In this document: positions 18,191 to 26,917 of the stretch, in pieces
Layout: every line of letters starts with the position of its first letter
Position numbering within the stretch: position 1 is the first letter of the stretch
Assembly (NCBI GenBank): GCA_965263065.1
Contig: CBDHGH010000003.1
Span: forward strand, 1,488,001-1,552,000
DNA length: 64,000 nt
Reading direction: 5' to 3'
Origin: TK10-74A sp965263065
GTDB lineage: Bacteria > Chloroflexota > Dehalococcoidia > Bin125
Made by a program: the position numbers and the translations under genes
The notes under the pieces: model-generated
Database searches by the model: none
Told to the model about the DNA's origin: nothing
Seen by the model: only the letters and a program-made list of their open reading frames with translations

Positions 18191-19384
18191 ATGACGCACG
18201 CACTCGAAGGCATCAAGATCGTCGACATCTCCGGCATCGGCGCCTACGCCTCCATGATCCTGGCCGACTTCGGCGCGCAGGTGACGCGCGTCAGCGCGAT
18301 CCCCGGCACCCGCAGGGGCCTCGCCCCCGTCGAGGGCGGCCGCGGCAATGTCGCCGCCGCCGTGCGGCTCAGCAAGACCGCCGGCCAGTCCACCCACCGC
18401 GGCAACCGCGACATCGCCGTCAACCTCAAGACCGACGAGGGCCGCGCGATCGTGCAGGCGCTCGCCCAGGACGCCGACGTCTTCCTGGAGTCGTTCCGCC
18501 CCGGCGTCTGCGACCGCCTGGGCGTCGGCTACGCCGAGCTCTCGGCGCGCAATCCGCGCCTCGTCTACGCCTCGCTGACGGGCTACGGGCAGACCGGGCC
18601 CTACCGCGACCGCCCCGGCCACGACCTCAACTACATCGCCATGGGCGGCGCCCTCGGCTTCTTCTTCGGCGAGGGCGGACGGCCGTTCATCCCGCTCAAC
18701 ATCCTCGCCGACTTCGCCGGCGGTGGGCTCTACACGGCGCTCGGCATCTGCCTGGCCCTGCTGGCGCGCGACCGCACCGGACGCGGACAACACGTCGACA
18801 TGGCGATGAGCGACGGGGTGTTGTCGCTCCTCACCGCCACGCTGATGGACAAGATCGTCCACGGCGAGGACGTCCACCACCGCCAATACTTCCTCAACGG
18901 CGGCGTCCCCCACTACGACACCTACCGCTGCGCCGATGGACGCTGGATCTCCGTCGCCTGCCTCGAGACGCACTTCTACGCCAACCTCTGCCGCGCCCTG
19001 GAGTTGGACGACTTCCTCGACCACCAGTTCCACGAGGACCGCTACCCCGCGCTGCGGGAGGCGCTGACCGAGCGCTTCGCCGGCCGCGCGCGCGACGAGT
19101 GGGTGACGGCGCTGGAAGCCCACGACGTCTGCATCGCGCCGGTGCTGGAGCAGGACGAGGTCACGACGCACCCGCACATCCGCGCCCGCGGCACGATCAC
19201 GGAGGTGGACTCCCCGGACGGCCCCGCCACGCAGGTCGGCGTCGGGCCGAAGCTCAGCGACACGCCCGGCGCGCCGGGCCCGCAAGGTCCGCCGCCCGGC
19301 AAGCACACCGACGACATCCTGCGCGAACTCGGCTACGCCGCCGCCGGCATCGCCGCGCTGCGTGAGGAGGGTGTCGTCGCGTAG
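18191..19384 (+). CDS. AMACR-like member of the CaiB/BaiF family (alpha-methylacyl-CoA racemase type)
   Basis: A 397-residue protein. The ATG at 18191 behind GGCAGGAGC is preferred to an upstream in-frame start because the protein then begins at the conserved strand LEGIKIVDISG. The segment NILADFAGGGLYTALGI (Asp174) is the hallmark of alpha-methylacyl-CoA racemases rather than classic CoA-transferases, as are HDLNYIAMGGALG and ACLETHFY. Such enzymes epimerise 2-methylacyl-CoA thioesters so that branched chains can enter beta-oxidation. Located 28 nt after CoA-transferase copy 3, likely in the same transcript. A CoA-transferase function cannot be fully excluded. Confidence 0.85.
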   Translation: MTHALEGIKIVDISGIGAYASMILADFGAQVTRVSAIPGTRRGLAPVEGGRGNVAAAVRLSKTAGQSTHRGNRDIAVNLKTDEGRAIVQALAQDADVFLESFRPGVCDRLGVGYAELSARNPRLVYASLTGYGQTGPYRDRPGHDLNYIAMGGALGFFFGEGGRPFIPLNILADFAGGGLYTALGICLALLARDRTGRGQHVDMAMSDGVLSLLTATLMDKIVHGEDVHHRQYFLNGGVPHYDTYRCADGRWISVACLETHFYANLCRALELDDFLDHQFHEDRYPALREALTERFAGRARDEWVTALEAHDVCIAPVLEQDEVTTHPHIRARGTITEVDSPDGPATQVGVGPKLSDTPGAPGPQGPPPGKHTDDILRELGYAAAGIAALREEGVVA

Positions 19385-19483
19385 TCCGCGCGCGCCGTTC
19401 CGACGGCGTATCGCTCGTAGTGCGAGATAAGGCGCGCCGAGCGGGTAGAGTTGTGGGGGTATTTGGGTGACATCCGGAGTGCG

Positions 19484-21046
19484 ATGAGATCCCGAGTGGG
19501 GGCCTGCGTGCGACGGCTGGCTCCGATCTTGGCGCGGATCCGCCGCCTGGGGCGACGCGACGTCGGTCTGGCGATCGCGATCCTGGCGCTGCTCCCGATC
19601 GTCGGGCTGGTGTTCCTGCTCAACACGTGGGACGCCGACGACGCCCCGCCGGTCGCCGCCGATGTCGTGCAGGAGCCGGCGAACCCCCGCCCCGAGCCGT
19701 CGGACACGGCGCAGGAGCCCTCGGAGGAGCCGGAGGCGCCCGACGCCGATCCGCCGGACACGCCGGCCGAGCCGGAGCAGGCGCAGTCGGCGCTCACCCG
19801 CGACGCCCCGTCCGATGACGACGCCGCGCCGTCCGCCGCTGACCCCGCGCCGTCCGCCGCTGACCCCGCGCCGTCCGCCGCTGACCCCGCGCCGTCCGAC
19901 GACCCCGCGCCGTCCGCCGCTGACCCCCCGCCCGCCGCCGCCGCCCCGTCCGATGACGACGCCCCGTCCGATGACGACGCGGACGCGGCCGCCCCGTATC
20001 CCCCACCCGCCGAAGACGACGAGCCCGTGAGCGCCGTGCCGGAGCAGGAGGTCGCAGCGCCGACGGATGCCGCATCGTCCACCACCGACGACGACGAGAC
20101 GCCCCCCGTGATCGCCGCCGCCGATGCGTCCCCCCCGGCGGCCGACATCGTGCCGCGGCCCCGCTTCGCCGCGCCGCCGCCGGTCGCCGCTGCGCCCCCC
20201 CGCTTCGCGGAGCCGCCGGCCGGTCCGGTCGCGAGCCCGCGACCGGCCGCCGCGCCGCTGCCCGAGACGGCACAGGCGCCGCCCGAGCTCCCGGTCACGC
20301 AGCCGCTGGGCATCCTTGCGCCGGCGATCGCGGAGCGACTGGCGGCGCTGCCCAACGACATCGGCATCACCACGATCGATCTGCGCCGCGACCTGGTCTT
20401 CACGCATCAAGCCGACACCTACTACGACCTCGCGAGCGTCGCCAAGGTGCCGCTGATGCTGGCCGTGCTCCAGGAGGGCGAACGGGCGGAACGCACGCTC
20501 TCCCGGCGTGAGCAAGTCCTGCTGGAGACGATGATCCATACGAGCAGCAACGAGGCCGCGAGCGCCCTCTGGCAAGGCGCCGGCGCTGCGGTTCCCGACC
20601 TGCTCACACAGCTCGATGTCTGGCCCGGCATCCTCGTCCCCGGCGGCTGGGGCCTTTGGACGGGCAACGCCCACGGTGTCGCGCAGGTGTTCCGTGAGAT
20701 CGTCGCGGGCGAATCGCTGTCGGAGGATGTCCGCCACGACGCCATGGGCCTGCTCGCCGGCGTCGCCTCCTGGCAGCGCTGGGGGATCTCGGCCGGACTC
20801 CCCGAGGGGGGCGCCAGCGTGGGACTCAAGAACGGCTGGTACCCCGCGAAGGACGGTTGGCTGGTGCACAGCGCGGGCTACGTGCTCGACGCCGGCGGGC
20901 AACCGGACTACGTCATCGTGATTCTCAGCGCCCAGAACAAGTCGCTGGCGGGCGGCATCGAACTGGTCGAGGAGATCGCCGCCAGCATCCATGCCGCGCT
21001 GCGCGCGGGCGTCGTTTCCGCGGGCGTCCCGCGCTCCGATCGCTGA
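19484..21046 (+). CDS. Membrane-anchored serine beta-lactamase-fold protein with Pro/Ala/Asp-rich linker
   Basis: A 520-residue protein from the ATG at 19484 (GGAG four bases upstream). After a basic N-terminus there is one TM helix at ~28-47 (IAILALLPIVGLVFLL). A ~235-residue disordered region rich in Pro, Ala, Asp, with PSAADPA repeats, leads to a C-terminal beta-lactamase/penicillin-binding fold. The three active-site motifs are present: Ser318-Val-Ala-Lys321 (SxxK), Ser354-Ser-Asn356 (SxN) and Lys449-Asn-Gly451 (KTG-like). It should act outside the membrane on peptidoglycan-like or other substrates. A resistance role is not implied: the general Glu166 signature of class A beta-lactamases was not identified. 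The linker may span the cell wall. Confidence 0.82.
   Translation: MRSRVGACVRRLAPILARIRRLGRRDVGLAIAILALLPIVGLVFLLNTWDADDAPPVAADVVQEPANPRPEPSDTAQEPSEEPEAPDADPPDTPAEPEQAQSALTRDAPSDDDAAPSAADPAPSAADPAPSAADPAPSDDPAPSAADPPPAAAAPSDDDAPSDDDADAAAPYPPPAEDDEPVSAVPEQEVAAPTDAASSTTDDDETPPVIAAADASPPAADIVPRPRFAAPPPVAAAPPRFAEPPAGPVASPRPAAAPLPETAQAPPELPVTQPLGILAPAIAERLAALPNDIGITTIDLRRDLVFTHQADTYYDLASVAKVPLMLAVLQEGERAERTLSRREQVLLETMIHTSSNEAASALWQGAGAAVPDLLTQLDVWPGILVPGGWGLWTGNAHGVAQVFREIVAGESLSEDVRHDAMGLLAGVASWQRWGISAGLPEGGASVGLKNGWYPAKDGWLVHSAGYVLDAGGQPDYVIVILSAQNKSLAGGIELVEEIAASIHAALRAGVVSAGVPRSDR
19816..19930 (+). repeat. In-frame PSAADPA repeat
   Basis: Near-identical tandem copies of an 18-nt unit (reading CGTCCGCCGCTGACCCCG) encode Pro-Ser-Ala-Ala-Asp-Pro-Ala in the linker of the beta-lactamase-fold protein. 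The copies are almost unvaried at DNA level, so copy number can change by slippage. Confidence 0.75.
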
Positions 21047-21049
21047 TCG

Positions 21050-21086
<37 letters not shown>

Positions 21087-21236
21087 CCGCCGTTACTATC
21101 ACCGCGTACCGCGCGAGCGGTGCGACAGTCGCACGCACGGCGCGACCGCGCGCGCGGAACGCGGCAACGCCGGCCGGCGTTGAATCGATACGGGGAGCCC
21201 CAATCGGCGGCGGGCTTCGGAACGAAGGGCAAGGCA

Positions 21237-21983
21237 ATGGGACGACTGCGAACGATGGGCATTGGGATCGCGCTGATCGTGGCGCTGGGTGTGGGCGTGT
21301 TCCTGCTGGGCGGGAGCGAGCGCGCGGAGGCGCAGAGCGGGCAGCGCATCCCCGGCACGCTGACGGTCACCGGCTCCGCCGCGATCGCCGCGCCGCCCGA
21401 CGGCGCCAGCATCGAGATCAGGGTCTCCTCGCTGGAGGCCACCGCGACGGAGGCGCTGAGCGCGGGCGCGACGGCGCTGGAATTGGTGCGGGCCGCGCTC
21501 GCTGAGGAGGGCGTCGCCGACGAGGATCTGCAGACCGTCCGCATCTCCCTCGACGAGGAGTTCAACTACACCGAGGAAGGCCGCGTCAGCATCGGCTTCA
21601 CCTTCCGCAACACCATCCGCGTCACCGTCGACGGGGTGGACGGGATCGGTGACGTGATCGACGCGGCGGTGGGCGCCGGTGGCGACACGGTGTCGATCCA
21701 CAGCATCCGCTTCCTGGTGAGTGACCGGGTCGCGCTGGAAGATACCGCCCGGCTGGCGGCCATCGACGAGGCGCGCCGCAAGGCGCTCGCCATGGCCGGA
21801 CAGGCCGGCGTGAGCCTGGGCCGCGTCAGCATCATCGAGGAGATCGGCTACGCGACGCCGGTCGGCATCGAGCAGGAGGAGGCGGCTGCGGACGCCGCCT
21901 ACGCGCTCGCCGCCCGGGCGCCGATCTTCGGCGGCAACGAGCAGATCACGGCCTCCGTGCTGGTCGTCTTCGAGATCTACTAG
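21237..21983 (+). CDS. SIMPL-domain (DUF541) exported protein
   Basis: A 248-residue protein; the ATG at 21237 is chosen because it opens a signal peptide (MGRLRTMGIG... up to AEAQS, residues 1-34). The mature part is one SIMPL/DUF541 domain: GTLTVTGSAAIAAPPD at the start, the middle block EFNYTEEGRVSIGFTFRNTI, and the ending EQITASVLVVFEIY. These proteins are secreted, oligomerise and are of poorly known function in envelope stress. The gene follows the beta-lactamase-fold gene on the same strand after about 190 nt of (GC)-rich repeat CGCGCCCGCGCCCG. An Asp/Glu-rich stretch is absent, unlike in the neighbour. Confidence 0.88.
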   Translation: MGRLRTMGIGIALIVALGVGVFLLGGSERAEAQSGQRIPGTLTVTGSAAIAAPPDGASIEIRVSSLEATATEALSAGATALELVRAALAEEGVADEDLQTVRISLDEEFNYTEEGRVSIGFTFRNTIRVTVDGVDGIGDVIDAAVGAGGDTVSIHSIRFLVSDRVALEDTARLAAIDEARRKALAMAGQAGVSLGRVSIIEEIGYATPVGIEQEEAAADAAYALAARAPIFGGNEQITASVLVVFEIY

Positions 21984-22021
21984 CGGCGCGCACGGGCTCG
22001 CAGCAACGGCGGCGTGCCGGC

Positions 22022-22056
22022 TGCACAGATTGGAAGTAGCACTTCCATATTGTGCA
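22022..22056. terminator. Imperfect long hairpin between convergent genes
   Basis: TGCACA and TGTGCA flank TGGAAGT-AGC-ACTTCCA, giving a 7-bp stem with 3-nt loop, a 3-nt internal mismatch and an outer 6-bp stem. It sits in an AT-rich island between the end of the SIMPL gene and the end of the mutase gene. There is no clear T-run, so termination is a guess; a protein-binding palindrome is the alternative. Confidence 0.45.
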
Positions 22057-22074
22057 TACTGCGGACGAAAGCGC

Positions 22075-22133
22075 CGCCCTGCCGTCGGAGCGTCCCTCGT
22101 CGGGGCGTCCCTTGTGGGCGCCCGGCCCACCCG
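22075..22133. repeat. Short G+C-rich tandem repeat downstream of the mutase gene
   Basis: Two near-copies of a GCGTCCCTNGTNGG unit lie between the hairpin and the mutase stop. On the minus strand they would read RAPTRDAPTRDAPT, a pattern I associate with dispersed intergenic repeats that are often mis-annotated as protein; this is memory, not proof. Confidence 0.4.
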
Positions 22134-23831
22134 CTACACCACGACGTTCTCGCGGTGCTCCCCGAAGACGCCGCGCATGCAGTTCATGATCTCGCCCACG
22201 GTCGCGGAGGCGTTGACGGCGTCGAGGATGGCGGGCATGACGTTGGCGCGCGGGTCGCGGCAGGTCTGCTCCAGCCGCGCCAGCGACTCCGCGTGCGCCG
22301 CCGCGTCGCGCTCGGCCCGCGTGCGCGCCAGGCGCGCCAGGTGCCGCCGCTCGCCCTCCGGGTCCATGCGCAGGATGGGGATCTCGATCGGCTCCTCGAT
22401 CTGGAAGTCGTTCACGCCCACGATCGTGCGCTCCCCGTCGGCGACCTCCTTCGCGAAGCGGTAGGCGGCATCGGCGATCTCGCGCTGGAAGAAGCCCGCC
22501 TCGATCGCCGGGATGACGCCCCCCAGCGCCTCGATCTGCGCGAAATAGCGGCGCGCGTCGCGCTCCAGCTCGTTCGTCAGCGCCTCCACGAAGTACGACC
22601 CCGCCAGCGGGTCGGGCGTGTTCACGACGCCCGACTCGTGCATCAGCACCTGCTGGGTGCGCACCGCCAGCCGCGCCGCCTTGTCCGAGGGCAGCGCCAG
22701 CGCCTCGTCCATCGCGTCCGTGTGCATCGACTGCGTCCCGCCCAGCGCCCCGGCCAGCGCCTGGATCGTGACGCGCATCAGGTTCACCTCGGGCTGCACG
22801 TCGGTCAGCGAGACCCCCGCCGTCTGCGTGTGGAAGCGCAGCCACAGCGAGCGCGGGTTCTTCGCGCCGTACGTCTCCCCCATCTCCCGCGCCCAGATGC
22901 GCCGCGCGGCGCGGAACTTCGCGACCTCCTCGAAGAAGTCGTTGTGGCTGTTGAAGAAGAACGACAGCCGCGGCGCGAAATCGTCGATGGCCAGGCCGCG
23001 CTCCAGCGCCCAGCGCACGTACTCCAGCCCGTCGGCCAGGGTGAAGGCCAGCTCCTGCGCCGCCGTCGAGCCGGCCTCGCGGATGTGGTAGCCGCTGATG
23101 CTGATGCTGTTCCACTTCGGCATCTCGGCGCTGGCGAACTCGACCGTGTCCGTCACCAGCCGCATCGACGGCCGCGGCGGGAAGACGAACTCGTTCTGCG
23201 CGATGAATTCCTTGAGGATGTCGTTCTGCAGCGTGCCGCCCAGCGCCGCCCGATCGATCCCGCGCCGCTCGGCCACCGCGATGTACAGCGCCCACAGCAC
23301 CGCCGCCGGCGAGTTGATCGTCATCGACGTCGTGATCCGGTCCAGCGGCAGATCGCGCAGCAGGAGCTCCATGTCCGCCAGCGAGTCGATCGCCACGCCG
23401 CAGCGCCCGAACTCCCCCAGCGCCCACGGATCGTCGTGGTCGTAGCCCATCAGCGTCGGCATATCGAAGGCGATGCTCAGCCCCGTCTGGCCGTCGGCGA
23501 GCAGCTGCTTGAAGCGCTGGTTGGTCTCCTCGGCGCTGCCGAAGCCCGAGAACATGCGGATCGTCCAGGGGCGGCCGCGGTAACCGCCGGCGTGCACCCC
23601 CCGCGTGAACGGATACTCGCCCGGGTTGCCCAGGTCGGTCCGGTAGTCGAAGCCGTCGTCGGCCAGGTCCGTGGGCCCGTACAGCCGCCGGACCGGCCGC
23701 GACGACACCGTCATGAACGGGCCGGGCCGCTCCTGGCCCGCGGCCTCGACGCGCGCCTCCCAGTCGGCCCGCTCGGCCCGCAGCCGCGCCAGTTCCGCCG
23801 TCTCGTCGTGCTGGGGCTCGCGATCCGTCAT
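22134..23831 (-). CDS. Acyl-CoA mutase large subunit (methylmalonyl-CoA mutase family, B12-dependent)
   Basis: A 565-residue protein with ATG at 23831 behind GGAGGGAGG. It is the catalytic TIM-barrel subunit only: MFSGFGSAEETN, SIAFDMPTLMGYD, MTINSPAAVLWALY, GTLQNDILKEFIAQ, KWNSISISGYHIREAG, LRFHTQTAGVSLT. It ends at VGEIMNCMRGVFGEH without a DxHxxG cobalamin-binding domain, so it must pair with a separate small subunit not seen here. Phe replaces the active-site Tyr of methylmalonyl-CoA mutase (RMFSGF for RQYAGF), while FPPRPSMRL keeps the methylmalonyl-type Arg. Isobutyryl- and 2-hydroxyisobutyryl-CoA mutases are therefore alternatives. The carboxylase gene at 12490 would supply methylmalonyl-CoA. 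Confidence 0.93.
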   Translation of the reverse strand: MTDREPQHDETAELARLRAERADWEARVEAAGQERPGPFMTVSSRPVRRLYGPTDLADDGFDYRTDLGNPGEYPFTRGVHAGGYRGRPWTIRMFSGFGSAEETNQRFKQLLADGQTGLSIAFDMPTLMGYDHDDPWALGEFGRCGVAIDSLADMELLLRDLPLDRITTSMTINSPAAVLWALYIAVAERRGIDRAALGGTLQNDILKEFIAQNEFVFPPRPSMRLVTDTVEFASAEMPKWNSISISGYHIREAGSTAAQELAFTLADGLEYVRWALERGLAIDDFAPRLSFFFNSHNDFFEEVAKFRAARRIWAREMGETYGAKNPRSLWLRFHTQTAGVSLTDVQPEVNLMRVTIQALAGALGGTQSMHTDAMDEALALPSDKAARLAVRTQQVLMHESGVVNTPDPLAGSYFVEALTNELERDARRYFAQIEALGGVIPAIEAGFFQREIADAAYRFAKEVADGERTIVGVNDFQIEEPIEIPILRMDPEGERRHLARLARTRAERDAAAHAESLARLEQTCRDPRANVMPAILDAVNASATVGEIMNCMRGVFGEHRENVVV

Positions 23832-23854
23832 CGACCCGCCCTCCCTCCGGCCGA

Positions 23855-23860
23855 GTATAC
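23855..23860 (-). promoter_or_regulatory. Candidate -10 box (TATACT) of the mutase gene
   Basis: On the minus strand TATACT lies 23 nt upstream of the mutase ATG. It is the closest match to a consensus -10 among the TANNCT motifs on this strand. Confidence 0.4.
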
Positions 23861-23985
23861 GGAGTGGTTGTCCTTCGCCTGCGTCGGCGCGTGCGGGCAC
23901 GCGGCGCCCTGCGCTAATCTCCCCCTGCCGGCCCGCCCGCCGCCGCCCGAGGAGAGCCCTCGGGACAGCCCAGAGGAGAACCCAG

Positions 23986-24993
23986 ATGCCCGAGAAGCGA
24001 CCCGCCCTCACCCTTGCCCTGGACGGCATCCCGCTGTCCGAGCATCCCGATATCCTGCGCGAGGCCCGCGACCTCGGCTACCGCGACCTCTGGTCCTACG
24101 AGACCACCGGCCGCGACGGCTTCACGCCGCTCGCGCAGGCCGCGATGGTCGTCCCGGAGATGCGCCTCGGCATCGCCATCGCCAACGTCTTCAGCCGCGG
24201 GCCCGCCACCCTGGCGATGCACGCCTGCGCCCTCAACGAGCTCGCCCCCGGCCGCTTCAGCCTCGGCATCGGCATGGGCTCGCCCGCCACCGTCGAGCAC
24301 TGGAACGGCGTCCCCTATCGGCAGCTCAAGCCGCGCATGGAGGAGTACCTGGCGATCCTGCGGGGAGCGTTCGCCGGCGAGCGCGTCGACTTCGACGGCG
24401 AGACGGTCAGCATCAAGGGCCTGCGTCTGGAGTACCCGCCCCAGGAGCGGATCCCCATCTACGTCGCCGCGCTGGGCCCCAAGATGCTGCACTTCGCCGG
24501 CGAGAAGGGCGACGGCATGATCACCAACTGGCTCGGCCCCGACGACATGCCCACCGTGATGGAGGCCCTGCACGGGGGCGTCCGCGCCGCCGGAAAGGAT
24601 CCGGCCACCTACGAGGTCGCCGCCCGCCTGCTCATCTGCGTCGACGAGCCAAGCGAGGCGCTCGACACCTTCCTGCGTCGCAGCACCACCGCCTACCTCA
24701 ACGTCCCCGCCTACGCCAATTTCCAGCGCTGGCTGGGCCACGCCGAGGAACTCGGGCCCATGTGGGACGCTTGGGGCTCGGGCGACCGCCGGGGGGCCGT
24801 CGCCGCGGTCCCTCAGGGCATCATGGACGAGGTATTCATCCGCGGTTCCGCCGACGAGCGCAACGAGCACGTACAGCGCTACTACGATGCCGGCCTCGAT
24901 GTCGCCATCTACTACTTGCTCAGCGTGCACCCCGATCCCGCCGTCCGCCGAGAGCGCATCCTGGGGGCCATGCGCGACATGGCCCCCCGCTGA
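23986..24993 (+). CDS. LLM-class flavin/F420-dependent oxidoreductase
   Basis: A 335-residue luciferase-like monooxygenase-fold protein. Typical blocks are YRDLWSYETTGRDGFTPLA near the N-terminus, LAPGRFSLGIGMGSP (residues ~84-98) and IPIYVAALGPKMLHFAGEKGDG (~157-178; key residues VAALGPKM and GDG). The family uses F420H2 or FMN to oxidise or reduce small organics. The start at 23986 follows GAGGAGAACCC. It is divergent from the mutase gene, and the two starts are 154 nt apart with a -10-like box for each. Another F420-type protein at 49799-50215 supports an F420-using cell. Substrate unknown. Confidence 0.9.
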   Translation: MPEKRPALTLALDGIPLSEHPDILREARDLGYRDLWSYETTGRDGFTPLAQAAMVVPEMRLGIAIANVFSRGPATLAMHACALNELAPGRFSLGIGMGSPATVEHWNGVPYRQLKPRMEEYLAILRGAFAGERVDFDGETVSIKGLRLEYPPQERIPIYVAALGPKMLHFAGEKGDGMITNWLGPDDMPTVMEALHGGVRAAGKDPATYEVAARLLICVDEPSEALDTFLRRSTTAYLNVPAYANFQRWLGHAEELGPMWDAWGSGDRRGAVAAVPQGIMDEVFIRGSADERNEHVQRYYDAGLDVAIYYLLSVHPDPAVRRERILGAMRDMAPR

Positions 24994-25014
24994 CCCCGCG
25001 CGCACTCCGGCCGT

Positions 25015-25794
25015 TCACGCACCCCGCGATCGGTCGATGTCGCCCCGCACGGCCGGCAGCACGATGCTGCCCGTCTCCCCGCTGCCCAGGTGCCGGTTGC
25101 GCTCCGTCCCCCAGCGCCACAGATGCGCCGCGATGTAGGCGGAAAGGAGCGCGTCGAGGCGATCCTCGTGGGCCCCGAGTGCCTTCCCTTGCAGCCCAGC
25201 GGGCGGCGTGTTCAGCAGCGACGACAGCCCTTCCGACCTCCGCAGGGGCGGATCGAGGCGTGGCAGGTGATAGGCCAGCGACGTCGCGAGCATGCGAAGG
25301 CCCTCCCGCTTCTCAAGGACGGGGCCCTTCTTGTATTTGATCGTTCGATTGATGCCGAATAGTTCGATCATGGCCGGGTGCGGGTACGTCTCGAATGCCC
25401 AGGAGCCGCCCGCTTGGGGCGGCAGCGTGACCTCGTCGAGTTGCCGCACACCCTGCGGCTCAAGCAGTCCGACCAACTGCGCTGCCCGGATGTCGTGGCC
25501 CAGCAGACGACGGTTGGCGGGGTAGGCCCCCGCGTGGAAGCGGCCGTACTGGCGCGTGACCAGCAGGTCCACGGGGCGCTGCCCTTCCTCGTTCCGCACG
25601 ACCAGCGGCGCGTCGATCGCGACCCACACCGGGCCGTCCAGCGCTCGGATCTATGCGGCGATGTCCTCGGTCGACCCGAACGTCTCCGATCCGACATACT
25701 CCAGCGGGCGCCCCACCCCGCCCGACAGGATCGCCACCCCGCTCGGATTCTGCTTCGACCACGCGAGATCCACGCCCACGAACCAGACAGTCAT
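25015..25794 (-). pseudogene. DUF429 family protein interrupted by an in-frame TAG
   Basis: Starting at ATG 25794, the frame reads MTVWFVGVDLAWSKQNPSG and on to EDIAA, then a TAG (25653-25651, codon 48), then continues without shift as IRALDGPVWVAIDAPLVVRN to a stop at 25015. Both halves are typical DUF429: the GVDLAW(x)NPSG start and the AIDAPL and FETYPHPAMIELFG blocks. Length with read-through is 259 codons, normal for the family. A GAG or CAG to TAG change would explain it. An internal GTG at 25629 could start the second half but would lose the first acidic active-site strand. A TAGACT box lies 17 nt upstream. Pseudogene, sequencing error or suppressed stop; DUF429 is thought to be nuclease-related, which is weakly supported. 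Confidence 0.8.
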
Positions 25795-25811
25795 GCGCTG
25801 CTCCCGCCCGG

Positions 25812-25817
25812 AGTCTA
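25812..25817 (-). promoter_or_regulatory. Candidate -10 box (TAGACT) of the DUF429 gene
   Basis: Minus-strand TAGACT ends 17 nt before the ATG at 25794, matching the recurrent TANNCT pattern. Confidence 0.35.
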
Positions 25818-25931
25818 GACACGGTCCCGCTGTCCCGCACGACGCCCGGCCCGTGTAAGCCAGCGAACAATCCGTCCGGGCGCCGCGCGAGCAGCGGGCC
25901 GCGTCCGTATGCTTGACGCTGGAGAGCGAAC

Positions 25932-26915
25932 GTGACCACCGGCCAGACCATCGATCAACCGCGAACCGACACCGGCCGTGGCTCCGAGCCGCCGATGATC
26001 GTCGCGCGCGGCCTGCGCAAGCGCTACGGCGACATCGAGGCCGTGGCCGGGATCGACATGCACGTCGAGCGCGGCGAGTTCTTCGGCATGCTGGGCCCCA
26101 ACGGCGCCGGCAAGACCTCGACCATCGGCATGATCAGCTGTGTGCTGCCGATCAGCGACGGCACGCTGCACGTCGCCGGCCTTGATGTCCGGCGCCACGA
26201 CCGCGACATCAAGTCGCTGCTCGGTGTGGTGCCGCAGAACAACAACCTCGACCCCGACCTCAGCGCGCTCGGCAACCTGCTCTCCTACGCGCGCTTCTTC
26301 GACATCCCGCGCCGCGAGGCCCGGCGACGCGCCGACGAGCTCCTCGAGCTCGTGCAACTGGCCGACCGCGCCACGGCCCGCATCGACGAGCTGTCCGGCG
26401 GCATGACGCGCCGCCTCGTCCTCGCCCGCGCCCTGATCAGCGACCCCCGCGTGCTCATCCTCGATGAGCCCACCACCGGCCTCGACCCCCAGGCCCGGCA
26501 TCTGGTCTGGACCAAGCTCCAGCAGCTGCGCGAGCGCGGCGTCACGGTGCTCCTCACCACCCACTACATGGAGGAGGCCGAACGCCTCTGCGACCGCCTC
26601 GCGATCATGGACCGCGGCCTCATCATCGCCGAGGGCCACCCCCGTGACCTGATCGAGCGCCACGCGGGCGGCCCGGTGCTGCAACTGCGCACCCTCGACG
26701 GCGAGGCGGGCCGCCTGCGCGAGACGCTGGCCGGACCGCTGGCCGACGGCGCGCGCATCGAGACGGTCGGCGATCTGCTCTATATCTACGGGCTCGACGA
26801 GGCCGCCAGCGACCGCGCCGCCGCCGTCATCGACGACCCCTACCGGACCAGCACCCGGCACGCCAACCTGGAGGATGTCTTCCTCCACCTGACGGGCCAC
26901 GGACTGGAGGAGTAG
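25932..26915 (+). CDS. ABC transporter ATP-binding protein (ABC-2/NodI/DrrA type)
   Basis: A 327-residue ATPase with GTG start behind GGAGAGCGAAC. All motifs are present: Walker A GPNGAGKTST (~residues 55-64), Q-loop VVPQNN, signature LSGGMTRR, Walker B VLILDEPTTGLDP and the H-loop TTHYMEEAE. The C-terminal ~80 residues are the extension found in drug/polysaccharide exporters. It is followed after 2 nt by its permease gene, so the two form a two-component ABC-2 exporter of the NodIJ/DrrAB kind. The exported compound (drug, lipid, glycan) is not indicated by neighbours. TATGCT at 25908-25913 may be its -10 box. Confidence 0.95.
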   Translation: MTTGQTIDQPRTDTGRGSEPPMIVARGLRKRYGDIEAVAGIDMHVERGEFFGMLGPNGAGKTSTIGMISCVLPISDGTLHVAGLDVRRHDRDIKSLLGVVPQNNNLDPDLSALGNLLSYARFFDIPRREARRRADELLELVQLADRATARIDELSGGMTRRLVLARALISDPRVLILDEPTTGLDPQARHLVWTKLQQLRERGVTVLLTTHYMEEAERLCDRLAIMDRGLIIAEGHPRDLIERHAGGPVLQLRTLDGEAGRLRETLAGPLADGARIETVGDLLYIYGLDEAASDRAAAVIDDPYRTSTRHANLEDVFLHLTGHGLEE

Positions 26916-26917
26916 CC

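Noticed and set aside
19484..21046. Beta-lactamase resistance gene
   Set aside because: The fold and three motifs are shared by cell-wall enzymes; the long linker and anchor point to an envelope role.
22030..22464. A plus-strand zinc-ribbon-like frame (PYCAYCGRKRR)
   Set aside because: The CxxC element is a chance product of the hairpin region, and most of the frame is antisense to the mutase gene.
25651..25653. Pyrrolysine at the TAG in the DUF429 gene
   Set aside because: No pyl genes in sight, the host type is unlikely, and the position has no known need for Pyl. A point mutation or read error is simpler.
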